From Fistularia commersonii (Eukaryota; Chordata; Actinopteri; Syngnathiformes; Fistulariidae), in assembly GCA_037954325.1 (NCBI GenBank), contig JBBMNZ010000015.1:14612501-14676500 (forward strand): a stretch of 64,000 nucleotides of DNA, read 5' to 3'. The notes under the pieces were generated by a model that ran no database searches, was not told the origin of the DNA, and worked only from the letters and a program-made list of their open reading frames with translations. This document shows positions 1 through 10,830 of this stretch, piece by piece (positions within the stretch are counted from its first letter, which is position 1; every line of letters begins with the position of its first letter). A program made the translations under genes and the position numbers.

Positions 1-382
1 ATGTCATAACAGAGCAACAAACAAACGAACACAAAGCAAAAATAAACAAACAAAAAATAAACAAACAACACACGCACGGACACAAAAATAAAAATGATGC
101 GCTGACTCTCACCCTCCCGCCGTGCGTACTATGAAGTTGCATCAAAGACAAATTCATTTTTTTCCAATATGGAAAACGAAAATGAAAAAATGAGAAAGAC
201 AGATGGAGTCAAGAACCGTTTGATTCATCATTCTGTATAATTATATATATTTGTGTATACATGTATATTTACAGACAATATAGAAATGGCAGTCACTTAA
301 GAGAAGCCACATCACCAAAACCTTAATTTACAAAAAAAGTGTTTGGATAGAGTGGTCAAACAGGACAAGTTGAAGTTGGAGA

Positions 383-415
<33 letters not shown>

Positions 416-822
416 AATAATTGTGAAATGAAAAATGAAACATTGATTATAAAATATTAGTGTGAAAAACAGATCTTTTCGGATAAAAAAGTGCAAAAGG
501 AAGGGACACTATAATAGAAAAAGAAAGAGCTGCTCTGTCGTGTTTTCTTTTTCTTTAATAATTTCCACCGATCTCAGATTTAAAATAATAATAGACTAAA
601 ATACAGGAGTGATATATTTTGTTTTTAGATAACATTTTTACAGAGGAAAATTAGAAAAAGAAAGAAATCAACAGGTTCATTTTTTTGCATGAATAAATAA
701 TAACCCACCCATATTTTTTTAATCGGTTGTTTGTTTTTAACGGAAAAGCAATATTTACATAATTTACAGCGTGAGGGGGACAAAAAAGGGGGTTAGAAAA
801 GAAACAGCTCTGCAGCCTACTA
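1..822. other. 3' flank of bsx, AT-rich, no gene
   Basis: This AT-rich stretch lies just beyond the bsx stop codon (bsx runs on the minus strand). No coding exon is visible. It contains an (AT)n run at 383-412. Read on the minus strand, an ATTAAA hexamer at 722-717 lies about 100 nt past the stop and is a possible variant polyadenylation signal for bsx. The canonical AATAAA was not seen close to the stop, so the 3' end of the transcript is uncertain. Confidence 0.4.
383..412. repeat. (AT)n microsatellite
   Basis: An uninterrupted alternating AT run of about 28 bases in the bsx 3' flank. Simple sequence with no further signal. Confidence 0.9.
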
Positions 823-1839
823 TTATAGCAGGTGTTCCGGGGAGCAAATGTCGTCCTCGATATCCACGTCGTCGTCGTCGTTCTCATCCAGCAGGTAGGA
901 GTCCGCCTGCAGGCCGTGTTTGAGCTCTTCGTCCGGGACGCCCTTCTCCGCCAGCTCCCCCTCGCTGGAGTTCTCCGTCTTCCGCTCGTCCTGCGCCTTC
1001 CTCAGCTGTTTCTTATGCTTCATCCGCCGGTTCTGGAACCACGTCTTCACCTTCGCACAGTTAAAAAAAACAGTAAGGAATGCATCTTTCAAAACAGTTT
1101 CTGTAAGAATAATAGTTATTAACAATAATAACCACAGTGCATCGACTACTCCTACAGCCACGTGTGTTTGCGTGTGTGTTTACCTGTGTTTCGGACAGAC
1201 TGAGTGCCGTGGCGAGCTCCACTCTCTCCGGCGTGGACAGATACCGCTGGATCTCGAATCTCTTCTCCAGGCCGGAGAGCTGCGAGTCGGAGAAGACGGT
1301 CCGGGCCTTGCGGCGTCTGCAGTGCTTCCCCGGTAAGTCCGTGTGGTGCTGGAATAGGGTCGGCATCTGCATGCCTGCAGGAAGATCGTGGATATACTTT
1401 TACGATACATAAAACCATATTTTTTTCTCATGCAATTTAACAATTGTATGTCCAAACTGATGCACACGTCAAATGTAAATTATATATTTTTTATGAGTTT
1501 GTACATTTCTGCGGAAGTGTGACAGAACTTTTTTTTTTTTTTTTTTTTTTTTTGTGACCGGGCCTCCGCTTCCCCACCCGGCCTGGGCTGCTCACCCGAT
1601 GTGAAGAAGTACTGGTGGTGCTCCGGCTTGTGGAGCGGGTGGTGCGGGTGGGGCGCCAGGATCGGCGTGGGCATCAGTGGGTAACCGTATTCCAGGATGG
1701 GCATCCGGGAGGCCAGGGAGCTGCAGAAGGGCGAGGGGATGACCTCCCGTAACGGCTTCGGTTTGTGCAATAAGATGTCCTCGATGAAAAACGACGTGGA
1801 CCTCTGCGTGGGCGCCGTGGACGCGTAGTTCATGCTCAT
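823..1839 (-). CDS. bsx: Brain-specific homeobox protein Bsx, three coding exons
   Basis: Bsx is a nuclear homeodomain transcription factor. In vertebrates it is known from hypothalamic neurons (NPY/AgRP control of feeding and activity) and the pineal. Coding exons on the minus strand: 1839-1596, 1374-1184 and 1050-823, joined by introns of only 221 and 133 bp with GTGAGC/AG and GTAAAC/AG borders. The first junction splits a Gly codon (G|GC). The protein is 220 aa. Residues about 17-34 carry the Bsx N-terminal block (TSFFIEDILLHKPKPLRE), followed by a His/Pro-rich stretch (HPHHPLHKPEHHQYF). The homeodomain is residues 102-161 with the expected L16, F20, W48, F49, N51 and R53 (WFQNRRMKHKK). 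Intron 2 falls between homeodomain residues 44 and 45. The tail is acidic (DENDDDDVDIEDD) and ends CSPEHLL, as in fish Bsx. The start at 1839 gives MSMNY, matching the family N-terminus; an ATG at 1833 is the alternative. The open frame upstream of 1839 is not conserved. Identification is firm. Confidence 0.97.
1529..1553. repeat. Poly-T tract in bsx intron 1
   Basis: A 25-base T run on the plus strand (A run in the sense of bsx) inside the 221-bp first intron. It lies about 43 bases past the donor on the gene strand and is not the pyrimidine tract of the acceptor. A likely slippage-prone homopolymer. Confidence 0.85.
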
Positions 1840-1964
1840 GATGTCTGTCGATGTATCGGCCGTATTTCCTTGTTTAAAGCTGCATCGGCTTCTGCGCCTT
1901 TCCCCTCCGGGTCCCAGGTTTGAATGCAACCCCCCGTGTCAGGCCGGTGAAAGGCACCGTGTCA

Positions 1965-2113
1965 TTTATATGAGTGGGAGGGCAGGTTGCCGGCAAGTGT
2001 TCATTGAGGCTGCGGAGGGGATTGGGGAAATTGATTGGCTCATCAGCCAATTAGAGGGGCGGGAAATGCGCCAAGGTCCGATTCTTCGTTCCCATTGGTT
2101 AAAACACATTTAA
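1965..2113 (-). promoter_or_regulatory. Probable bsx core promoter
   Basis: Read on the minus strand, a TATAAA box sits at 1970-1965, about 126 nt upstream of the ATG. This predicts a start site near 1938 and a 5' UTR of about 100 nt. Further upstream are CCAAT boxes in the gene sense (ATTGG on the plus strand at 2021-2025, 2034-2038 and 2094-2098) and a CCAATTAG element at 2047-2054 that contains a homeodomain-type core. A second AT-rich TTTAAA lies near 2110 and could be an alternative TATA. The placement relative to the gene supports the call, but no transcript start can be seen. Confidence 0.55.
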
Positions 2114-2159
2114 AGCCGGTGCACAAGAAAGCCGATTCCGGATAAGCTGCACACCTGTG

Positions 2160-3400
2160 GCCACGGCGGATATCGCAGCGGCGTGTTGTGCGGTCGCCTG
2201 GCAACTACGTCATGCTTTTTTTGTTTGTTTCTTTGAAATGTTGAAAACAACAACAACAAAACAAGCATTTGATCAAACCTAAAATGTAAGATGCTTTACA
2301 AAGCAGACTTAGTTGGCGATGGATTCGAAATGGATCTATATTGTGTCGCGGATGTATAGACCGGGTAGGGCTCTTTCCATGGTGCTGAAACATCCCGATT
2401 CAGGATGTCTCGACACAGACAAAAATACTTCATTCAAATGTTGATAATCCGGCGGTTTATATTCGACAAATAGCAATGATATCTCTTTGGGTTGACATTT
2501 ATGTGCCGATGGATTTTTTCCGGTATTTCCAGTTCAATAAGAGTAAATTACTGTGTGTTGTGTTATTTGCTTGGGAAGACACAGAATGGTAGACAAGGAC
2601 AAGAAATAATCAATAACACTGAAGACGATTTGCAAACTCTGTGCTGGTCAGTTTATTTATCAGGTCTCCTTGAACTTTGACTCTACAACGAGTGTCTAAA
2701 GATCCCTTTTGCAGCAGTAGCCACAAAAATAAATAAGTTCCGTTCCATCCACCCCTCCTCATTCACCGAAGGTCCCAGAATATGCAAATATGCATGTATA
2801 ATTCATTTTTATAAATGTGATCTTCTGGACACAAGATGTCTGCTCCCACGTTAGTTTTTTATGGACTGAAAACTTCCGGATTGGATATCGGAAATTACAA
2901 ATATTTAGAATTTAGCTTTTCAGAGGAAATGGACATTTCCGTTTCATGCGGCTGAGGTCATACAATGTTTTTGCATTATTCTGATGAATAGGATACATTT
3001 TGACTGGAGGAGGTTTGGGGGATACAAGTCAAGAACTCTGCACGCACATTTATAGATATTGCTTTGTGACTAGAGTACATCAGTCTTATGGGATGTCTCC
3101 TCTGTAAAAAGTGAGCAGACGTTAAGGAAAAACTTTAAATTGTCTCCTTGCAAAAGTTTAACTTTCACACGGACAGGACGGAAACGCTGCCTCGGTGAAG
3201 TTTTGCGCATTTCCTTCATGTTTGTAGTTTCTTTTTTCTTTTTTTGTTGGAGTTAAGTGAAGGGTCCCTCGAATCTCCACACCCCCGCGCCGCAGGAGGA
3301 ATAGGCTGCTATGGGTCTGTCTACTAATTCCGCCCGAATTATCTGTAATTGTCAGTATTAAAATCCGGGAGAGTACAAGTGCCCATTTGCGGAAAGAAAG
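2160..3400. other. bsx upstream flank, no gene seen
   Basis: Mostly AT-rich single-copy sequence. Short open frames here match nothing I recognise. No transposon signature was found. Confidence 0.4.
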
Positions 3401-3800
3401 CGGCGCGCTGTAATTTGTTGATATGGTGTTGTCATCACATTTCCAATCAGGCCGCTTAATGTGAAAGTGTCTTAATGTAGGCAGAATTCACGCTGCAATG
3501 CTATTAGGCAATTAAGGGAGATGTTAGAGCGGAAGCTGTAATCCTGAGGCTGGAGGACAGGATTTCCATTTGATCAGATGGAGGGAGAACAAATTAATTA
3601 CCGGGAATCAGTTACGCTGGAAACACGCCGCCCCGCTGCATTAGGAGAAGTTGCAACTAAATGGGCTCGAAAATTTCAATTAGCACCGCAACTTGTTTGC
3701 AAATCAAACACCCTTCCACCCGACGGAGGCTGTGCATTAACTCTGCCTGATGCCAGAAGACAAAATCTATTATCTCACATCCAAGTGAAGCCCCTGCGGT
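3400..3800. promoter_or_regulatory. Candidate conserved noncoding enhancer upstream of bsx
   Basis: This block lies 1.6-2 kb upstream of the bsx start codon. It is free of repeats and has more balanced base composition than its surroundings. It holds several homeodomain-type cores: a GCTTAATG at about 3453, a CAATTAAG near 3510, an AATTAATTACC near 3592 and a CAATTAG near 3676. It also has an AATCAG/CCAATCAG motif. This texture is typical of vertebrate developmental enhancers. The open frame 3578-3886 is probably fortuitous. No conservation could be tested, so the call is inferred. Confidence 0.35.
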
Positions 3801-4075
3801 CCCTCTGCTCACAGCAGAAGTCCACGTTCCGCCACAGGGAGGGTGGGGGGTGGGGGGTGGGAGTGGTTGGTAGTAGCGCCCCCTAGTGGCCGTCCGACCC
3901 CCTGCAGCTGTGGCCCACACTTGTTTAGATGCCCAAACTAATCTTTGTTTTGATTAAACAACACAAATTCTCCATTGTGTGCATCCACAGTCTGATAGGG
4001 CATCGCTAGAATGAGAATGATCATTTTGTCGGAAAGATGATTCTTCCTGGTAGCTTTCAACATTTTTTTCTTTTC

Positions 4076-4268
4076 CTTTTGGCTGCTCCCCTCAGGGGTC
4101 ACTTCGGGGAATTATCTGCCTCTATCCAGCCCTCTCTCCCCTGCAGACCTACTGCCTCTACTACCTGGAACTTCAGTATCTCTCCTCTTTCCATGTCCCA
4201 CCATATCAGTCAGACTTTATCTCCAGAACATCTAACACGGGCTGTCCCCCCTGATGGACTCGAACATT
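4076..4268 (-). mobile_element. Decayed RTE-type LINE fragment
   Basis: The plus strand begins with a variant of the fish retrotransposon tail (GGCTGCTCCCCTCAGGGGTC). It later contains ACTTTATCTCCAGAACATCT and CTGTCCCCCCTGATGGACTC, phrases that recur in the better preserved copies at 48785-49670 and 57240-57670. The element is therefore in the minus sense and corresponds to the C-terminal end of the reverse-transcriptase protein. It is too eroded to translate. A shared AACATTTT flanks both sides (about 4059 and 4263) and may be a remnant of the target duplication. Confidence 0.5.
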
Positions 4269-4309
4269 TTCTGATGTGCGTTTCATTGTTTTGTGGCCAT
4301 TTCAGATGA

Positions 4310-5780
4310 GAACTTCGAGTTATGTCTTTGTCTTATACTTGTTTCGACTAGATTTTCATTGCTGATTTGTATTTTCTAATTTTTCCAACATATTATCATT
4401 ATTATCATTGTTGGATTTGTCTAGATCGTGCCTTTTGAACAAATTGAAATACGGGGTGAAGCGAATGAAAACATAATAAGGAATATCAGATAGGCCAGTA
4501 CAACCACCAAAAATATGTACATCATTATTGTTGTTACTTCAACAAAATCATCAAAAATATATACTTTTTTTGGGAAAGGTTTTTTTTTGCTATTGATGTC
4601 ATCATTTTTCAGATGAAGAACTTACCTGTTTACTTCTATGGCTTTCTAATCCCTTGCTGTTTTTTGGAGCATTTCTTACAGACATTTTCACCCTGTCCAT
4701 GTGACAATAAGCATCTTGAAACAGTATTTCATTCCCCTTTTCAAAAACGTACTCACTTTACTCTTTTTCCACCTTTGATTGTTTTTTCACTGAAAGCAGA
4801 CTTTTATTTTTCTTCATATCTTCTGACTGACTTTTTCTTGATCTTGTGTTAATTCGCTGTTCCTTTTTACTCATGAGCAATGGAATAAGCATGCTGGTAT
4901 GAAAATAATGTAAGGAAATAAGGAAAAAAAAATGACAAAGACTTAAGATGTTTTTTTTTTTTGCCTGAAAATGGGCGAATTAGTAAAAAAGTGATTTCCG
5001 CCAGCGCTGGAAAAGCTATATTGCATTCAAATATGAGAGGAGTCTGAATTTGGAGGTGGGTCCTTGACTTTACACCTTATTTTTGTTCTTGATCCAAGTC
5101 TGTACGAGAGGTCAGCTCCCTGGTAACAAATGCTTTTTTTTTTATAACTTCTCAGGATTTGAAAGTACATTTGGAAGTAAGGTGAAGCAGCAGAAAAGAA
5201 AACAGGCTGTACAGCAAATGGTGTTAACCCTGCTGCACCTGGCTGTGCGTCAATGGCGCACACCAGGATAACAAGTTGCCTTAAGGGGGAAAATTAGAAA
5301 GTAAATGAAACAAATGGTGACAAAATCGCCTTTAGGGTCCGTTCTGTAGGCCTGGTTAAGCAGCTTTGTGGCCATTTCATTAAGTAAAATTCTGAGCTGC
5401 TACACCAGTGCGTCACTCTGTTCAGTGGCACTTTTGAGTGGGAGCTTTGCGGTCGTGCATCGGGTGTTGCATGGCGTGCTTTTCAACAGCGATGCTGGTG
5501 ATCAATACAGCAAAGGATTAAAGCGGGTCTTAAAGAAGTCAAGTTTTGTAATCATGCATTTTGATTTGTACATAAAAATAATTGCAAGAGGTAATTTGTT
5601 TTCACTTTTGGTCTTTATATGACCAGGCAACCTTCCTACACGATGTCGGTTTCTATAATTCTATAATTCTTTGTTTTGTTTCTTAAATGCCAAAAACCTC
5701 ATATTTGTATATCAGACAGCCATCTTGAAACATTTTCTAGATGCAGCCTTAAAGAAAGAGAATTTGTAAATGAAAATGAG
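4310..5780. other. Intergenic, bsx to lim2
   Basis: AT-rich sequence with several short poly-T runs. No coding exon, RNA gene or transposon terminus could be supported. Confidence 0.4.
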
Positions 5781-5787
5781 TCATATT

Positions 5788-5793
5788 TTTATT
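5788..5793 (-). terminator. Probable lim2 polyadenylation signal
   Basis: AATAAA on the minus strand, 125 nt past the lim2 stop codon at 5920-5918. This is a normal spacing for a 3' UTR. It is the first canonical hexamer seen downstream of the stop. Confidence 0.5.
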
Positions 5794-5917
5794 CAATCTT
5801 TTACTTTAAATCTCATTCCTGTGTCCATGTTGTCGATGGACAGAATCCTCACACGGCTTTGATGCTGCTTTTGTGATCATAATCCATGGCTTATTTCTGG
5901 ATGATGGTTTAAGTCTT

Positions 5918-8900
5918 CTAATGTGAGTTAACGCTCCTGGGGCATTCGTGCATCCGATAGGCGCATAAATAGAATATACCTGAAAAGATGAAAAGGTTAT
6001 GCGTCAGGGATTTTTACTGACAGATGTCTTAAATAGATGTAATAAGATGACATACAAAAATATCAAATACATATTTTTTTAAAATGGTAATGTGGTCATA
6101 ATGAATCTGCAGTTTGTAAAAGGGCCCTGGTTTATGTTTAAAAATGTTTGCGGTTTAATTCTTATTCCCCAAGTTATTCCTTCTTAAATCATAACAAGCT
6201 ATGATCATTTAAAACAAATTTCTGCAGTATAACATGTGGATAAGTTAATATCGGATGATTTTTGGCTTCTTTTTTGGCTTCTAACATTCAGAACCTGGTA
6301 TTCATGTGAGAAGTGGAGAACCAAGCAGTTCTCAATTATCTTCCTCCACTTCAGCGTAATAAACAATACCCACATGCCAGTAAATACACATCATTTCTAA
6401 TAATACTTCCATTTTATTCTGCAGCTCTGAAATGTATGCAAATTATAACAAATATCTAACTGATAAATCACATTCTTGCTGTTTTCAAATGTGTGCTACT
6501 ATTTACCTTCCCAGCAAAACAGTTTAATAGCACTCTATTGTTTCCAGCAAAACCACTTTCGTATTCAGTATTGTAAAAAGCCTGCGGATCAGCAGGTACT
6601 GCACAGCATGGTGGGGAATTTATAAATGAGCGATAACTAAAAGCGTCACTTAGTGATAATGTCACAACATTGATTCAGCTGTTTGATTATGGGCTAGCCA
6701 ATGTATGCGTATGTCGAGATTTCTCTCAGCGGAATACTCACGGCTCCTTGCTTTGGAGGCTCCACTACATAAAACACTTTCAGTATTGGCTAAGCATGCA
6801 GAAGTCAGTTCAAGGTCATGACGGTGTGTGGATGTAAATGAAACCTTTACAAAGTTAACCTCGGTTGTTAGTTTGATAATGCTTTGTTTTGGTCAGTTTG
6901 AACGTTTGATTACCTGAAAAGAAGGTGAGCACCACTGACACCCAGCCAATGATATAGGACCAGGAGAACCTCCAGTTTCCATAGCGTTTCCCGTAGAAGT
7001 TAATAGTTACACCAGTGTAAACTGCCATAGCTAGAAACACTAAAAAGCCTGTGCAGGAAGAAAGCACAAAGTAATATTTTTTATGCTAAAAACCAGAAAG
7101 CGTCTGCCCAAAGTTCATGCGAGTTTTATTTTAGGCTGAACCTTGATATCAAATCAGTTTTTCAAAATTACGCTCTCTTCTTAAATTACGATATTATTTG
7201 CCCAAGCATGAAAACAATGTAAAGATATGTCTTTGGGCACTGGGAACAAGAAATTGCCATTTTTATTATGTTAAATGATTTTACAATGGTAACGATGACA
7301 TGATTCATTAAACAATTGGACATAACAGTTGATTATACAAGAGGCCTTCATGTGGTAAAGGAGCACTGACGAGATCTTTCATTATCACTGGGAATTTTTT
7401 GATGAATGAAGCCCAAACATTCTCGCTGTGTTTCTGAAAAGGCTCTTTTAAAACCAAAGATACAAAACAAAGCATTTATTAGGAGCACCATTTACTTCAG
7501 GGTCCTGAATGAGTTCTACCGATCACATGTGTCCTAGAAACCTGCATTTTAGTCCAAATCAAAGACATGTTTCTGACCTCTCTTTGACTGGAAGGTTCTG
7601 TGGGTGCACTCGTTGGATTGACAAATGTAATTGAAAGAAAGCAAAGTGCAAAAAGAAAAGTGCGGGACTTACATGAGATGAAAAACAATATGCCTGCAGC
7701 AAAGGTTTTGTCAAACCTGTCGAATGAGGAATAATGGATGAAGGCCATGATGCCAATGATGATGCCAATGAAGCAGGCCAAAAGAGAGAGGATCATAAGG
7801 GCACGGGTGGCGTCTAAGTGGGCTGTGGACAAGGTCAAAGTTCAATAGGAGTCACTGTTGAGGTCAGTGTGTGTGAACAGAGGGGATTGATCTGAGGTGT
7901 GACCTGCTCAGGCAGTGTTTAACAAGCCAAAAGGGTGAGGAATAATCCAATATCAGCCAAGTCACGAGAGAAAAACGATTGTGCAAACAGGTTATGTCTA
8001 CATTTTTTGGCTAATAGTGCAACACGTCAACCTCAACTTATTCACATGAGCAAAGGCAGTGATGTCACGATGTGCAAAGTTAGCGAGTAAACTGTGCCGG
8101 ACTAACGGTTGGTTTACCTTAATTTCAATGTATGCTGAACTCCGTCTAACGGATTTTTACCCAAAATCTCCCCAATCATTAAGTTTCTAAATGTTATTTT
8201 ATGAAATACACTTATTTGTCCCCCAGGCATGAATTTTCATCAGCCAAACGTCAATGCATTTCACCCTATCCCTTTTAAGGGGTCTGCATGCGACTTATGG
8301 CACTAATCAATGGGAGTATAGTTTGTATTTGTTTGCAGTTACAGAGTGCTTTTTTTGCAAATGTTAAAATGAAGCCTTCAGGATGGTACTTCTTCTATCA
8401 AATAATAGAAATGTAATGAAATATGTTGTTAAGAAAGTAATAATCGTTTACCGTTGAATGATGAGTGCATCATGCAAATCTTTACCAGTGTGTTCATTAA
8501 AAATCAGAAATCCATTTGTATTTGGAATTACGGTATCGGCCTAGATAAATAACTTGATAAAATAACTACAAATAATCTATGCATAACAGTTAAAAGTCTC
8601 TCTTGTTAATTGATTACTGTTTACATGATAAGACAAATACTTATTGTATGGTGAAGAAATATTCCAATATGCATTTTTGTATTTGCCAAGTAGAAGTTAA
8701 TGATCATAGGAATTTACTCGTTGCATTAACTTTAATTAGCACGGATCCTCCCGCACAGTATGCAACTCATAATAGTGGAAGTGTGGATACATTTGACGGA
8801 TCACACTAATGATCTCAGCCAGTTTCTAATACAGTTTTTCACATCAGCCGAAGTAACGACATCAGTAACAAATTAGTCTATGAGCAACCGCAGGAGTGCG

Positions 8901-9230
8901 GTAGCCATTCAAATAACTAGACGGCACACCTGCTAAACATGAAATAAGTCTTTCTGTCTGTGACTGATAAAGCTCCTTAAAGACTTAATGAAAATTTGCA
9001 AGTGGGCATATTATTTGTGTGCGAAAATGTCGCCGCTCTCATAGGATTCACTCACCAATGCTGTCATTGTGTGGGAAGCATTTCCCTGGCATACAGTAGC
9101 GCCACAGGCCCTGATGCATGTAGTTGCTGGACTGCCGATACTGCATCCAGTAATCGGTTGCTGTGGAAACGATCAACAGGATGTTCCCCACCCCTGCACA
9201 GAACAACCCTCCACCCATAAAGCTGTACAT
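5918..9230 (-). CDS. lim2: Lens fibre membrane intrinsic protein (LIM2/MP20 type)
   Basis: A four-span junctional membrane protein of lens fibre cells, in the PMP22/claudin superfamily. Coding exons on the minus strand: 9230-9056, 7822-7673, 7048-6914 and 5979-5918. Every junction has GT/AG and each splits a codon after its first base (Ala59, Cys109, Gly154). The joined protein is 173 aa, the usual LIM2 length. It starts MYSFMGGGLF, and TM1 is about residues 5-24. The first extracellular loop holds the superfamily signature W28, G41-L42-W43, C46 and C51. TM2 is about 66-88 (ALMILSLLACFIGIIIGIMAF), TM3 about 97-121 and TM4 about 136-160 (FSWSYIIGWVSVVLTFF). The tail is RMHECPRSVNSH. The last exon has only 19 codons plus TAG and is easily missed. 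The start follows a good acceptor (gtgcag|GATG), so a noncoding first exon probably lies further upstream. Fish have several lim2 paralogues, and which one this is cannot be settled here. Confidence 0.95.
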
Positions 9231-9449
9231 CCTGCACCTGGGAACACACACACAGATGAACATAAGGTCACTTATCATCAGTGGACTGTGGTAGACAACC
9301 CCCTCCCCATGCACACACTTCAGGCAGAGAGGGTGTAAGCATCAGTAATTGCATTGTAATGAACAAGTTATTTCCACTGGATTGAGCGGCGGGGTTGCCT
9401 CTGTGTGTATAATCCACTTTGTTCTCTGGGAGATCAGTCCCTGAAGATG

Positions 9450-9451
<2 letters not shown>

Positions 9452-9497
<46 letters not shown>

Positions 9498-9499
9498 GC
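9452..9499. repeat. (CA)n microsatellite
   Basis: About 21 CA units followed by CGCACGCA. It makes spurious Cys/Val and Thr/His open frames on both strands. Confidence 0.95.
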
Positions 9500-10529
9500 A
9501 GACACAACCTCCAACGTGTCTACTGATGCTTTGATACTTGATACATCTGTTTCTCATTGTTCCACCTGGATGCAATATCCTTCAGACAGCCTCTCCTTCT
9601 CATGGATAGTTGTTTTTTTTTTGTTATTGTTTGTGAGGGGTGGGGGATGGATCAAGCTGAACCCTGAATGGTATATTTTTAAAGTTTTGGGTGCTCATTT
9701 GAGGGCTGTGAGTTGCCTCTGGATCACATTTCCACGTGAGCTCCTCTCTCCTGCAGGTTTCAGCTGCTGTCACCATTTTGAGACCAAACCATTTTGTAAA
9801 TCCGTCTGAAACCAAAACAGTCTCAGAATATCAGTGACATGTACATTATTGTAATAATCGTATTCGATAAAACATTATCCAGTTGAATTTCATAATTTCC
9901 TGTAATTATAATGGTTTCTCTGTACACAACGTTGTCTGTCAGTGCTGGTAGACAGAAAGATGCAGGCCTTGTTTTACATCACACACACACTTGTCACTCA
10001 GCATGTCCCTTTGTAGCAAAGTGTATCTGCTGTATATTCACCGTATTAATGACACAGAAGCATTTGCACCATCGTGACGAACAACATAATTTTGATCAGT
10101 TTAGGTTTAGGAGTCCATCCTTTCATCATCTGTTCTTTATAAGCCCAAGCAAAGGAACCTATAGAGGTGGTTGTGTCTTTTCCCTCTCAACATTTCTGTG
10201 ATATTAATCTCAACTTCTCACATCGCAACACCGTATCAAATTCAATGTGGATATTTCACCTCTCAAAATCAAATCACTTTGTATGATACTACTGTATATG
10301 TAGATAATTTATTTGAATAAAAATTAGATAAAAAATTGGAGCACACATTTATGAATATTGGAGAGAAAAATTCTCAAGAGAGCACAAAAAATATGAATAA
10401 ATAACTAATAAGGGAGGTAAATTAGCACAGAGTTTTTGCACAGAATTCAATGTGATCTTACCTTAATCAACCCCCTTTTTATTTGAAGACGTTTATGAAG
10501 ACAGGGTTGCCCGACAAATTATATCCTAC

Positions 10530-10830
10530 AATGCTAAGAAAGGCAGATTTTCAGCCCGCTAATAGCATTAGTGTTTGACAGGATGAATAGGGGCAAACTG
10601 GGGCTACGGCACACACAGCTCTGAGACAATAGGCCGGGCTGACTGCCGGCCAATCAGCACCCACCAGTTTTGTGGTTTGGGAATTTGCTGAAAAAACAAA
10701 AAGGCCAAAGCTTGGCAAGCTGAAGTAATACTGATGACAGCATGGTTTTGATTGAAAGTAGAGGGCTGAACTTGCTTTCTGGGAGGGCGAACCTGGCATT
10801 AAATCACTTTTTTCGCTGTGCCATTTCTGT
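10530..10830. promoter_or_regulatory. Candidate conserved noncoding element
   Basis: A repeat-free block with balanced composition inside AT-rich flanks. It includes GCCGGCCAATCAGCACC (a CCAAT core), CTTGGCAAGCT (half NFI sites) and GCTAATAGCATTAG. Its texture resembles vertebrate regulatory elements. No conservation test was possible. Confidence 0.25.

Noticed and set aside
1480..1929. Extended bsx N-terminus starting at 1929
   Set aside because: The 30 extra residues do not match the family, while the ATG at 1839 aligns with the known Bsx start. The predicted transcription start near 1938 leaves this as 5' UTR.
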